Shown: piece by piece, positions 24,238 to 34,500 of the stretch
Position numbering within the stretch: position 1 is the first letter of the stretch
How the letters are laid out: every line of letters starts with the position of its first letter
Assembly (NCBI GenBank): GCA_017399065.1
Contig: JAFQEL010000033.1
Span: 1 to 64,000 of the forward strand
Source: Clostridia bacterium
GTDB taxonomy: Bacteria > Bacillota > Clostridia > Oscillospirales > Acutalibacteraceae
Direction: 5' to 3'
Length of the DNA stretch: 64,000 nucleotides
Position numbers and translations under genes: made by a program
Notes under the pieces: model-generated
The model's database searches: none
What the model saw: the letters and a program-made list of their open reading frames with translations, nothing else
Told to the model about the DNA's origin: nothing

Positions 24238-27200
24238 TTATCTGACCTGGTTAACAGCATCTGTATTCCATGCAAGGAAGTTGTAGAGCTCGTTAAAGTC
24301 AGCGTATGTGATAGCGCCGTCACCGTCAAGATCCATTGCAATAGCGTTAGCCTCTGTCATAAAGTCATAATCAAAGGTGTAATCGTTCCATGCAATGTAG
24401 TTGAACGGGTCAGTAAGGTCACCGTAAGTGATAGCGCCGTCACCGTCGTTATCGCCGTAGATGACTACAATGTAGGTTGCAACGACTTCATTTGTCTTGT
24501 TGTTGATGAAGTCAACTCTTGTACCTGTACCGATGGTTGTGTTGTTGCCGAAGTATGTGTACTCAAGTCTGCCGTCACCTTCGATCTCAAGGAAGCCCTG
24601 AGAAACAAGGTCTGTAAGCTCCATATGGTCTGACCAAGCGTTTACGCCTGCACAGTCAAGACCTGAGATATAACCTGTTACACCTGCAGGTGCATTAGCT
24701 GTATCGATAACTGTTGTTGAGCCTGCCTTGATGTTGAGTACAAGCGGAACCTCTGCGGACTCGAGCTTTTCAACTGCGTCTGCAACTGCACCTGTAAGTG
24801 AATCGATTGCAGCCTGCTCATCTTCTGAGAGTGTTCTGTCAACATTCTTTGCTGCCTCGACAGCATCCTGAAGTGCTTCCCAAGTTTCGGGTGTGTAATC
24901 ATCCTTATTGAGTTTTTCTGCATCTTCAATTGCCTTGTCAAGTGCTGTGTAATCAGCGTACTTCTTAAGAGCTGCGACAGCTGCATTAAGAGCTGCTGCT
25001 GCGTTGTCAACAGTTGCCTGCTGGTCAACTGTGAGGTTCTTGTCTACTGCGTTAGCTGCTGCAAGAGCGGACTCAAGGTTTGCCCATGTAGTTGCTGTGT
25101 AATCATTCTTTTCAAGGCCGTTAGCCTCTTCGATTGCTGCGTTGAGTGCGGAGTAGTTTGCACCCTTCTTAGCGAGCTTAGCTGTTGCATCTACAAGGTC
25201 AGCTGCTGCTGTGTTGACAGTAGCCTGCTCGGAGTACTTGAGAGCGGGATCAGCGTCGCGAAGGTCAACTGCTGCGTTGTAAGCTGCTTCGAATGCTGCC
25301 CAGGAATCGTCTGTGTAGACGGATGTGTCAACACCTGCGATCTTAGCATCTGCTGCTGTGATAGCGTCCTTAAGTGCTGTGAGGTCAGCATCTGCTTCCT
25401 CAAGGCCAAGAACTGCATCGTAGATAGCCATAGCCATCTCTTCGACCTTCTCCTGGTCGCCTATCTTGAGTGTACGGTCAACTGCTGCGAGGGCATCGTC
25501 AAGAGCCTTCTTTGAAGCAGGTGTGTACATTTCGGGAGTTGTGTAGTACTCTGCAGGAATCTGCTCGATTTCCCAATCAACGTTGCCGTAGAGAGCGGGA
25601 AGGTTTGCAAGAGCTGCGTTAAGAGTATCGGCTGCTGCCTGAATCTCTGCGTTGTTGCGGATATCGAGCTCGCCGTTGTCGTACTTTGTAAGGAGAACCA
25701 ATGCTGCCTGATAAGCTGCATCAACGTCTTCGTATACGTCAACGATACCGTCTTCGTCTGTATCTGTGGGATACTCTGCCTCGTATGCAAAGTAGTCTAC
25801 TGAGTAGTAGTTGAGCTCAGCGTCTTCGAGAGGCTCGATATTAGCATCGACATACTCGAGAGCTGCGATAGCTGCTGCAAGAGCTGTCTCCTGCTCGTCT
25901 ACGAGTGCCTGCTGCTGGATATTTACCTTCGGCTCTGCATTGTAGAATGCAAGAGCTGTGTTGTAAACAGCGAGGAAGTTAGTGTAGCTGCCGGGTGTGT
26001 AGAGGTTCTGGTTTGCAATAACCTCTGTACCTGTTGTGATCTGAGCGTTGAGCTTTGTATAGTCAGCGTCTTTAAGAACGAGGCCTGTGAATGCTGCCTC
26101 AAGAGCTGCTGCCATTGCGTCAACTTCAGCCTGCTTTGTGATGTCGAGACCCGGTTCAACAGAATCTACAACAGCCTGAAGGTCTGCCCAGTTCTTATAA
26201 TCGTCCTTTGTGGACTCAATAGCTGCGATTTCTGCAAGCCACTTGTTAACAAGAGTGTAATCAGCATCGTTGTAAACAAGGCCTGTACGTGCATCGTAAA
26301 CTTCCTGTGCAACAGCGTTAACTGTTACCTGCTCACCTGCCATGTAGCCGTAGTCATAAGCTTCGTCTACTGCTGCACGAGCATCAAGAAGTCTCTGCCA
26401 TGATTCAGGTGTGTAGTACTTTGCGTACTCATCTTCGTACTGTGCCTTGATAGCCTGCTGCTCGAATGCAAACTTGAAGTCTGCAGCGTTGAGGTAGTTA
26501 CCAAGGGTTACGTAGATAGCATCGATCTCTGCGTTAAGAACGTCAACCTCTTCCTGCTGAAGGATGTAGAGGCCTTCCTTCTTCTCAGCAATCTTTGCAC
26601 GGAGCTGAGCAATACGCTCCTCCTGGTAGTAAGTGATTGTGTAGTTGTTTTCAGCATTTGACGGGTCAATAACGTCAACTACTGTATCGATATTCTGTGT
26701 AGAATCAGCGATAGTCTGATTGAGCTGTGTATAGTCAGCTGACTTGAGCTCAAGGTTGTTGTATGCTGTCTGAAGAGCATCTCTGTAGCCGTCAACTGTG
26801 GGCTGGTCGGGCATCTTAAGGCTACGGTTTGTCATAGCGGGTGCACAAGCGTTTGCCCAGTTGTTGTAGGACTCAGTTGTAAAGTACTCCCAATCTACAT
26901 CTCTGTCGTCGGCACCGACAAATTCATACTTCTCAAGGTCGGGAAGTATGATTGTAAGACCGCCGTAAGAGCCGTTGGGGTTAGTACCTGTCTTGTTTTC
27001 AAGAAGTGCGTCTACCTCAGTGTAGTCTGCATCACGAAGCTGAGCAGATTCCCAACCGATACATACAAGTTCATAGTATGTTTCAACTACATCCTGATAG
27101 CGTATATCAAGATTCCAGTTAATGTTATTAATCGGGATGTCAGTTTCGTTTGTTGAACGGAAGTAGTACCACGGATAGTACTGCTCGCGTGAATAGTAAA

Positions 27201-30200
27201 GCGGGTCAACATCGGGGTGAGGTCTGTACTCGTACAGATTTGCACCTGTTTCGGGGTCAACACCAAGGAAGCCACGAATTTCGTCAACCTTTGCCTGAAG
27301 CTTCTTGTAATCAGCAGGTCTGTACTCAAGATTGTCAATAGCTGTCTGGAGAGCTGTTGCTGCTGCTTCGTTCTCAGCACCTGTGAGTGATGCATCGTTT
27401 ACAGCGCCCTTTGCCTTAGCGAGAGCGTTTACATATGCAGTCCACTTGCCGTTAGTGTCTGAGTAACCGTCCTCATACTGACGGAACATCTCATTTTCCT
27501 GAGCGACAAGGTTACGAAGATCTGTCTTATCAACTGTTGTAAGGTTGATGTGCCAAGAATAGTGACAGGTAAGAGCACGTTCCTTCGAGCTTTCACACCA
27601 GAAGTATGTGTAATATGTGTAACCGCCGTTTGCAAGACCGGGAACCTGCAGATACTTGAAGAAAGCATCACCCGCTGTTGTGCTGATTGTATTGTTGCCG
27701 CGTTCTGTACCGTCAAGGTTCATTGCTGCGGAGTTGAGGTTGCCGAGTTCACCGCCGTATGCGCCGTGATTACCCTGACCCTCATAATAGGTTTCATGAT
27801 TCTGCTGATAGTTTTTAGCTTCGTTTTCGCCTGCCAGACCAAGGCTGTTTGCAACAAACATGATCTTTGCATCTGTGATGTCTGAAACAACCGATGAGTC
27901 AAAGTAGACGCTGAACTTTGCTCTTGCACCTACGTCCTCAGTATCGTTTTCACCATCAGAACCTGCGTACCAGCCGCCGTTATTGTTTCTTGACGGACCG
28001 GTCCAGGAGTTGATACCGAAACCGCTTACTTTCTGGCTGCCGTCGCCTGAGAAGTTTGTGAGGTTAACACCGTAGTAAGTGTTATCGTAGCCTGCGTTAC
28101 CCTGAAGTGCTTCGTACTGGATACCGTCTGCCGGTACACCTTCGGGAGCGAAGAACAATGAAGTAAGCTGAGATACGTGAGGATCCCAAACAAGTGAGCC
28201 TCTGTTACGTCTGATGAATGTAAGCCAACCTGAAGCCTGAGGAGCATCAGTAACTGTTGATGCCTCAATCTGAGTGTAGGACTTACCTGCAAGCTCGTAA
28301 GTGAACTTGTAAGTAACTGTATCACCTACGTTAGCTGTACCGCCTGTAACCTTACCTGTAGCCGTACCGGGATCCCAAGTGAAGGTCATAGCTGTACCTG
28401 TATTCTGGTTAATAACCTCAACAGTTGCATTTGTTGCACCGTTGGGAAGTGTAACCTGGAAGTTGGAGTAATCAATCAGCGCTCTTGTGCGATAGTTGAT
28501 GATCTGGGGAACGACTGTTGTACCCTTGGGCTGTGCGGAGAGGCCGTAGCCTGAGCCTGCAACATAAAGCTTTGAGGGAACAGTTGCGTTCATATAGTAC
28601 TCGCCGTTACCGGAGATCTCTGCACCTGTGAAGCTGAGACCCTCAATAGCCTTCTCAAGTCTTGACTTAGCTGCGTTGATCTCAACCTGAGTTGTGTCGG
28701 GCTTCTGAATCTGCTTGAAAGCCTCTCTGAAAGCTGTACGGTAAGTCTGAGCCTTTACGTCTGTCTCGTCAAGCTGACGGTTTGCAGTTCTTTCTGCGTT
28801 AAGAAGGGTACGAAGCTCTGCCTTATCGTATGTAATGAACTGGAGCAGGACAGGCATGAATGTATAAACATTTGTAGCATACAAACCGCCGTCATAGTAA
28901 GTGGGAGCGTAAGAAATAAGTGTGTAAATTGTGCCGCTCTCGGGGAGTACATTACCTGTGATGTTGTTGGAAACGTTAGAACCTCTTCCGTATGCAAGAG
29001 TAACGCTTGCATTCTGAACAGAAATAGTAGAAGAGCCTACTGTATTTGTGTTCCATGTATCATATGTATAGCTTGCATCACCGGCTTTGAAAGCAAACTG
29101 GAAGGGTGTATTGATATTATGCTGGGGAGTATAGTGTCTCCAGTAGTTGACAGAAACACCGAGGCTTGTAATTGTACTGTGCTCTGCCTTATCAGCATAA
29201 ATTGTAGCTACGGGTGACTTGCCTGCCTCCTGGAAACGGGGGAACTCAGCGTGAGTTCTGATACGTGAGGGAGAACAGAAGTTCATACCGTAGGAAATAT
29301 CCTTCTGTACGAAGCCCGCATCCGCAGTCTCTGTGTAGTTGTAGTAACCTGCGGGAGCGTTAGTCCATGAGCCGAGGTCAGCGTAAGCACTATCGGTTGT
29401 TGTACGTGCTCTACCGTAAACGTTAGGACCTGTAACGGTCATAACATAGGTCTGGGTATTCCAGTAAGCATCGTTACTATCCATAAGGCCGCCGTAGTTA
29501 CGTACATATACGTAGTGACCTGCGGGGGACTTGATATTGTCTACATAGCTGTATGCATACTGAACATAGTGAGTACCACCGAAGTCATACTCTACCTTGA
29601 ACTCAGCTGCTGTACCTGCATTTGCAGTACCGCCTGTGATCTGCCATGTATATGTATTGGTAAGCTCGCCCGCTGTAACTGTAACACCGCTGAGATTGAT
29701 ACCTGACTGAGGTGTGATTGTTACATTAGTAGCGTTCTTATCAAGGTCAATAGTGACAGCAAGGTCGTTGGGGTACATAGCCTGTGTCTTGTGGTTGAGA
29801 GACTGGAGCTGGATTGTTGAACCATACTCCTGCTTTGCAATGCTGTTGTCTTCAGCACCGACATAGAGAACCTCGGGGACTGTGGGAGTACCGGAGATAA
29901 CGTCGTGCTCATAGTCTTCGCCCTCTTCAACCTGCATCTGTGTGTAAGAAACAGACTGAGTTGTGTATGTACCGTCTTCCTTGATTGTGAAAACGCGGAG
30001 TGCGGGGTCTTCGTCAGCTGCGTGGTAAGCTTCAAGAGTAGCAGCCTTACAGTAACCCATTGTGATACCGTTAGCATCAGTACCGACAAATGTATTTGTA
30101 TGGTCGTGACCGAAGAAAGCACCTACGTGGTTACCGACATCAAGCCAACCCTGATACTGGAAGTTGTTGATAGCAGCAGGGCAAGGACCCTCCTGCATAA

Positions 30201-31014
30201 CACCTGTGATGGTGGGGTTGTTGGGGTCAAGAATGTAGTATCTGCTGCTCCAGTTACCTGTACCCTGGATAGCACCTGCTGTGCCGTTGGGAACCTCAAC
30301 AAGGAGGTTATCATAAATCTCGGGAACAGGAATGTGCTGGAATGTAAGGGTGGGGACGGGATTGCCGTTGTTAAGAGTAGCGAGTCTTGCAGACTCGGAT
30401 GCGTACCAAGCAATCTGGTCGTCCTTAACGTGGTCGTAGTCGTCGTTCGAGTCGTATGTACCCGAGTCAATCGGGAATACGCAGAATGCGACACGGGAAC
30501 CGTCGTTGCTGTAGATCGGGATAGCACCTGTACCGACACCGGAGAGGCTGGGCTCATCGAAGTCGATAGCAAGGTTTGACATACCTACATAGTAGTTGTA
30601 CTGGCTCTGCTTATCCCAAGCAGTGTTAACAATACTTCTGTCTTCATCGTCATGGTTACCGAATGTAACTGCATAACGAACACCTGCATTGATAATGGGA
30701 GCCATGAACTGGCTGACACAAGTCTTAAATTCACTTTCGTCCATACCGGACTCGACGTTATCGCCTGTGAAAACGACCATGTCAGGATGGTACTTGGTCA
30801 TTGCCTTAGCAATAAGAGCAAGTGTCGTTTCGTGTACTTCCGTATTTTCCTGGATGTCTGTGATCTGGATGAGTGTAAACTCACCCTTCTCATCAAACTT
30901 AATTGATGTGTCATTGAATGCTGCACTTGACGAAATCGTCATCATCGGAACAAGACCGACAAGCATCATGACTGCCAGGATAGCGGAGAGTATGCGGGTA
31001 GATGTTTTTCTCAC
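24238..31014 (-). CDS. Giant secreted metallophosphoesterase with FIVAR repeats and C-terminal dockerin-like module
   Basis: A 2258-residue exported protein. After a signal peptide (1-32) comes a calcineurin-type phosphoesterase (about 38-370) with all metal motifs: ITDIQE, FTGDNV, FGNHDDE, QHIPVPE and FGHDHTN. It resembles the small purple-acid-phosphatase-like bacterial enzymes; the substrate is unknown. Two related beta-rich regions (about 375-740 and 830-1170) are each followed by FIVAR-type helical repeats, about a dozen in all (ADYTxLN or SALNAAIEEAN pattern). A pre-dockerin beta module (about 2085-2185, with SGLDCAG and TGTRVDF) leads to two DGDGAITYxDL loops with FNYIAW/YNFLAW, a type I-like dockerin. 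It starts with GTG at 31014, 7 nt after AAGGAGGAA, and has a strong promoter. Confidence 0.75.
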   Translation of the reverse strand: MRKTSTRILSAILAVMMLVGLVPMMTISSSAAFNDTSIKFDEKGEFTLIQITDIQENTEVHETTLALIAKAMTKYHPDMVVFTGDNVESGMDESEFKTCVSQFMAPIINAGVRYAVTFGNHDDEDRSIVNTAWDKQSQYNYYVGMSNLAIDFDEPSLSGVGTGAIPIYSNDGSRVAFCVFPIDSGTYDSNDDYDHVKDDQIAWYASESARLATLNNGNPVPTLTFQHIPVPEIYDNLLVEVPNGTAGAIQGTGNWSSRYYILDPNNPTITGVMQEGPCPAAINNFQYQGWLDVGNHVGAFFGHDHTNTFVGTDANGITMGYCKAATLEAYHAADEDPALRVFTIKEDGTYTTQSVSYTQMQVEEGEDYEHDVISGTPTVPEVLYVGAEDNSIAKQEYGSTIQLQSLNHKTQAMYPNDLAVTIDLDKNATNVTITPQSGINLSGVTVTAGELTNTYTWQITGGTANAGTAAEFKVEYDFGGTHYVQYAYSYVDNIKSPAGHYVYVRNYGGLMDSNDAYWNTQTYVMTVTGPNVYGRARTTTDSAYADLGSWTNAPAGYYNYTETADAGFVQKDISYGMNFCSPSRIRTHAEFPRFQEAGKSPVATIYADKAEHSTITSLGVSVNYWRHYTPQHNINTPFQFAFKAGDASYTYDTWNTNTVGSSTISVQNASVTLAYGRGSNVSNNITGNVLPESGTIYTLISYAPTYYDGGLYATNVYTFMPVLLQFITYDKAELRTLLNAERTANRQLDETDVKAQTYRTAFREAFKQIQKPDTTQVEINAAKSRLEKAIEGLSFTGAEISGNGEYYMNATVPSKLYVAGSGYGLSAQPKGTTVVPQIINYRTRALIDYSNFQVTLPNGATNATVEVINQNTGTAMTFTWDPGTATGKVTGGTANVGDTVTYKFTYELAGKSYTQIEASTVTDAPQASGWLTFIRRNRGSLVWDPHVSQLTSLFFAPEGVPADGIQYEALQGNAGYDNTYYGVNLTNFSGDGSQKVSGFGINSWTGPSRNNNGGWYAGSDGENDTEDVGARAKFSVYFDSSVVSDITDAKIMFVANSLGLAGENEAKNYQQNHETYYEGQGNHGAYGGELGNLNSAAMNLDGTERGNNTISTTAGDAFFKYLQVPGLANGGYTYYTYFWCESSKERALTCHYSWHINLTTVDKTDLRNLVAQENEMFRQYEDGYSDTNGKWTAYVNALAKAKGAVNDASLTGAENEAAATALQTAIDNLEYRPADYKKLQAKVDEIRGFLGVDPETGANLYEYRPHPDVDPLYYSREQYYPWYYFRSTNETDIPINNINWNLDIRYQDVVETYYELVCIGWESAQLRDADYTEVDALLENKTGTNPNGSYGGLTIILPDLEKYEFVGADDRDVDWEYFTTESYNNWANACAPAMTNRSLKMPDQPTVDGYRDALQTAYNNLELKSADYTQLNQTIADSTQNIDTVVDVIDPSNAENNYTITYYQEERIAQLRAKIAEKKEGLYILQQEEVDVLNAEIDAIYVTLGNYLNAADFKFAFEQQAIKAQYEDEYAKYYTPESWQRLLDARAAVDEAYDYGYMAGEQVTVNAVAQEVYDARTGLVYNDADYTLVNKWLAEIAAIESTKDDYKNWADLQAVVDSVEPGLDITKQAEVDAMAAALEAAFTGLVLKDADYTKLNAQITTGTEVIANQNLYTPGSYTNFLAVYNTALAFYNAEPKVNIQQQALVDEQETALAAAIAALEYVDANIEPLEDAELNYYSVDYFAYEAEYPTDTDEDGIVDVYEDVDAAYQAALVLLTKYDNGELDIRNNAEIQAAADTLNAALANLPALYGNVDWEIEQIPAEYYTTPEMYTPASKKALDDALAAVDRTLKIGDQEKVEEMAMAIYDAVLGLEEADADLTALKDAITAADAKIAGVDTSVYTDDSWAAFEAAYNAAVDLRDADPALKYSEQATVNTAAADLVDATAKLAKKGANYSALNAAIEEANGLEKNDYTATTWANLESALAAANAVDKNLTVDQQATVDNAAAALNAAVAALKKYADYTALDKAIEDAEKLNKDDYTPETWEALQDAVEAAKNVDRTLSEDEQAAIDSLTGAVADAVEKLESAEVPLVLNIKAGSTTVIDTANAPAGVTGYISGLDCAGVNAWSDHMELTDLVSQGFLEIEGDGRLEYTYFGNNTTIGTGTRVDFINNKTNEVVATYIVVIYGDNDGDGAITYGDLTDPFNYIAWNDYTFDYDFMTEANAIAMDLDGDGAITYADFNELYNFLAWNTDAVNQVR

Positions 31015-31137
31015 ACTATATTCCTCCTTGCAAATAGAAATACAAATTCCGCAACAGCACAGTGCAGTAAAACCATGCCTTATAAGACATGTCCTAAAAT
31101 TAGAGATACTGCCACGTATGCTATTATAGGTATAATT

Positions 31138-31166
31138 ATTCTATCACGGTGTGCAACACTTGTCAA
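31138..31166 (-). promoter_or_regulatory. sigmaA promoter of metallophosphoesterase gene
   Basis: Minus-strand TTGACA, 17 bp, TAGAAT: consensus -35 and a near-consensus -10. Confidence 0.8.
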
Positions 31167-31484
31167 TTGGTTATTTATTGTTTTTTATATTAAATATATA
31201 TAAAAGTTTTCGACATTTGTACATCTTCCACAAATATTTTGAGTTACTATTGAGCAAAGTGTCAATTAAGAAAATTTTGCCGCGAAACAAACCAAAAAGC
31301 ACCCCGAAATCGAGTTAAACTAATAAATACATAGTGTTTTTATTCTGATAGTGAAAAATAGCAAACGGTAAAAGATAAAATATATCGCAACTTTAAGAAT
31401 GTAAGACGCAGATACATTATCGTCGCAGCAGCCTACCTCTAATGAACAAAAAAATTTTACCGGCATATTAAATATCATTCAGAG

Positions 31485-31523
31485 CAAAAAGGGAAGCGCC
31501 CCGAAGCCGAAGCCTCGGGGCGC
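31485..31523 (-). terminator. Terminator of the 1518-residue protein gene
   Basis: Stem GCGCCCCGA/TCGGGGCGC followed on the minus strand by TTCCCTTTTT. Confidence 0.75.
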
Positions 31524-31553
31524 GGGGTTTTAGTTTGGAGAAACTACAGTTGA

Positions 31554-34500
31554 TTATGCCATAGTAACTACGACATTACCTGAGTACTCTGTTGCCCAAC
31601 CTGTGGGAGCCTTGACTCTGAGGTTGATGTCAACATTCTGCTTGAATACTCTTGTGATGGTCCATGTGAGTGTACCGTCACCGTTGTCAACTGCCTTAGT
31701 TCTTGTGTATGTGGATGTACCGCCATCAGCGAATACGAACTGTACCTTGATTGCGTTAGAATCTGTAACTGCCTTGAATGTGATAACCTCACCCTTAGCT
31801 GCTACAACCTCTGTTGCATCAACGTACTCACCAACAGTAGCTGTGAATGACTCAGCTGTTGTGTTGTAGGGAGCGTACTCAACTGTGAATGCATAGTACT
31901 CTGTATCCCATGTGTAGTCGTACTTTGCACGTACCTGGTACTCAGTAGCTACAAGACCAAGGTTGATTGACCATACTTCGTATGCGGGATCTTCTTCAGC
32001 GTAGTCAACTACTTCGCCAGCCTCGTTGTAGGAAACGATTGTGACTCTGGAGCTACGTCTGTCGAATGTCATTGTGCCGCCGTCGGGAGCAAGAATCTGG
32101 ATCTTAGAAGCTGCGCCGTTTACATAGAAGTCATACTTAAGTGTGCCTGTTGTGTAAACGCCTGTGTTGTCGTACTTAACATCTGTGATGTTAGCCTTAT
32201 TCTCAGTGAGTGCCTTGTATGCTGCATCAAGAGCTGCTGCTGCATCGTCAACTGTCTTCTGGTTTGCGCCTGCCTTATCGTCGATAAGGTCACGTGCGAT
32301 AGCTTCTGCAGCTGCCTTAGCATCTGCATATGCCTTCCAGGACTTAGCTGTGTACTCGTCCTGACCAAGTGCGGGAACAAGTGCAAGAGCTGCATCAAGA
32401 GCTGTGTAATCTACAAGACCGCGAGTTGCAAGAGCTGCGTTTGCTGCTGCAAGCTCAGCTGCTGCTGCGTCAACTTCGTTCTGTGTTGCTGCATCGTCAG
32501 CATAAACATCCTGTGCATTTGCAAGAGCGTCTGCATAGTCTGCCCATGTTTCGTCTGTTGCAAGGTTCTCTTCAACGGAGGGAGCCTTATCGATTTCAGC
32601 CTTAAGAGCTGTCTTATCAACTGCCTTCTCAAGAGCTGCGATTGCTGCGTTGAGAGCATCTGTTGCTTCGTCAACAAGACCTGCGTTTTCGCCCTGCTCA
32701 TCGTCGTAGAGGTCAGCCTCTACAAGCTCTGCTGCTGCGTCGTAAGCCTTCTGAGCTGCTGCGTAGGAATCATCTGTCCACTCAGTTGCATCGAGTGCCT
32801 CGAACTTAGCCATTGCATCCTCAAGGTCGGAGTAGTCAACCTTCGGAAGCTTCTCGAGCTGCTGAGCTGCTACGAGAGCCTCAGTTGCTGCGTCAACAGC
32901 CTGCTGTGTTGCGTTAGCGTCTGCATAAACTGCATTAGCGTCTGCAAGAGCTGCGTTGTACTTAGCGATAGAAGCGGATGTGCAGTTAGCTGTATCAACT
33001 ACTGTATCGATAGCTGCCTTAAGAGCTGTCTTATCTGCTACCTTGACAAGGTCAAGAGCGATAGAGTTGTTGAGCTCGTCAGCTGCGAAGTCGATTTCAT
33101 CCTGTGCTTCAACTGTGTATTCCATATCACGAGTTACAGCCTTAGCTGCATCGTAGTATGCCTTAACTGTTGCGTAGGAAGCGGGTGTGTACTCTGCTTC
33201 TACAAGAGCCTCGAATGCTGCGATAGCTTCGTCGAGAGCTGAGTAGTCACAGTAAACAACATCCTTCTCCTTAACAGCGGAGATAGCTGCGAGGAGGTCT
33301 GCCTCTGCCTTGTCAACTTCTGCCTGAGTTGCGTTGGGATCAGCGAATACGAGCTCTGCTGCTGCAAGAGCTGCCTCGTATGCTGCCCATGACTCGGGAT
33401 CAGCATCGTCTTCAGCGATTGCGGGAAGAGTATCGATAGCTTCTTCAAGAGCCTCTGTGTCTGCCTTCTCTTCGAGGAGGAGAGCTGCATCACGGAGAGA
33501 CTGGATAGCTGCTGTTACGTCAGCATCGGATGCGTTACCGTCTGCGTTAACTGCCTCTGCTGCTGCGATAACTGCTTCGAGGTTAGCTGCTGCCCATGAA
33601 TCGGGTGTGTAATCGTTAGCATCAAGTGTCTTAGCTGCTGCAATAGCCTCAGCAAGAGCTGCCTTGTCTGCCTTGAGAGCAAGCTTAGCAACTGCTGCTG
33701 CGATAGCTGCGACCTGTGCATCAACGTCAGCCTGAGTTGCGTTAGCGTCTGCATTTACTGCGTTAGCTGCTGCAAGAACATTAGCAAGGTCTGCTGCTGC
33801 CCATGAATCGGGTGTGTAAGCATCTGCATCTGTGGGAGCTGCTGCGATAGCTGCTGCAAGAGCTGCCTTATCAGCAACCTTAACAAGTGCCTTGATAGCT
33901 GCATCAAGAGCATCTGCTGCTGCATTGATTGTTGCCTGGTTTGCGCCTGCCTCGTCAGCGATGAGGTCGCGAGCTACAGCCTTAGCTGCTGCTGCAAGAG
34001 CATCAACATCGGAAGCTGTCCAGGAGTTGGGTGTGTATGCATTCTTATCAAGTGCATCGTAAGCTGTGATAGCTGCATCGAGAGCTGTGTAGTCGCATCC
34101 ACCAAGCTTTGTAAGGCCTGTGATAGCTGCGTTAAGTCTTGCTGCTGCTGCATCGACCTCAGCCTGTCTGCTTTCGCCAATGGAGCTTTCGGAATCTGCA
34201 AGCTCCTGAGCTGCTGCGAGAGCTGCATCGAACTCTGCTACAGAAGCTGCTGTGCAGTTAGCTGTGTCAGCTGTTGCTGCTGTTGCGATAGCTGCCTTAA
34301 GAGCTGTGAAGTCAGCTCTGAGCTCAAGCATAGCAATAGCTGCAAGAAGAGCATCCTTTGCGTTATCAATGATAGCCTGGTTTTCACCTGCTTCGTCTGC
34401 TACCATATCACGAGCAACTGCCTCTGCAGCATCAAGATATGACGTGAGATAAGCCTGTGAGTACCATGAAGTTGATGTGTAATCGTTTTCGTCCAGAGCC

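Larger units (their letters stand above)
31015..31553. other. 539-bp gene-free region between secreted protein genes
   Basis: Contains the promoter of the phosphoesterase gene (31138-31166) and its 5' leader of about 115 nt, then AT-rich DNA without a reading frame or obvious structure (about 31180-31480), then the terminator of the 1518-residue protein gene (31485-31523). Confidence 0.6.

Noticed and set aside
31054-31100. tRNA-like fold in the leader of the phosphoesterase gene
   Set aside because: No acceptor stem, no TTC-type T loop. No tRNA or rRNA gene was seen anywhere in the window.
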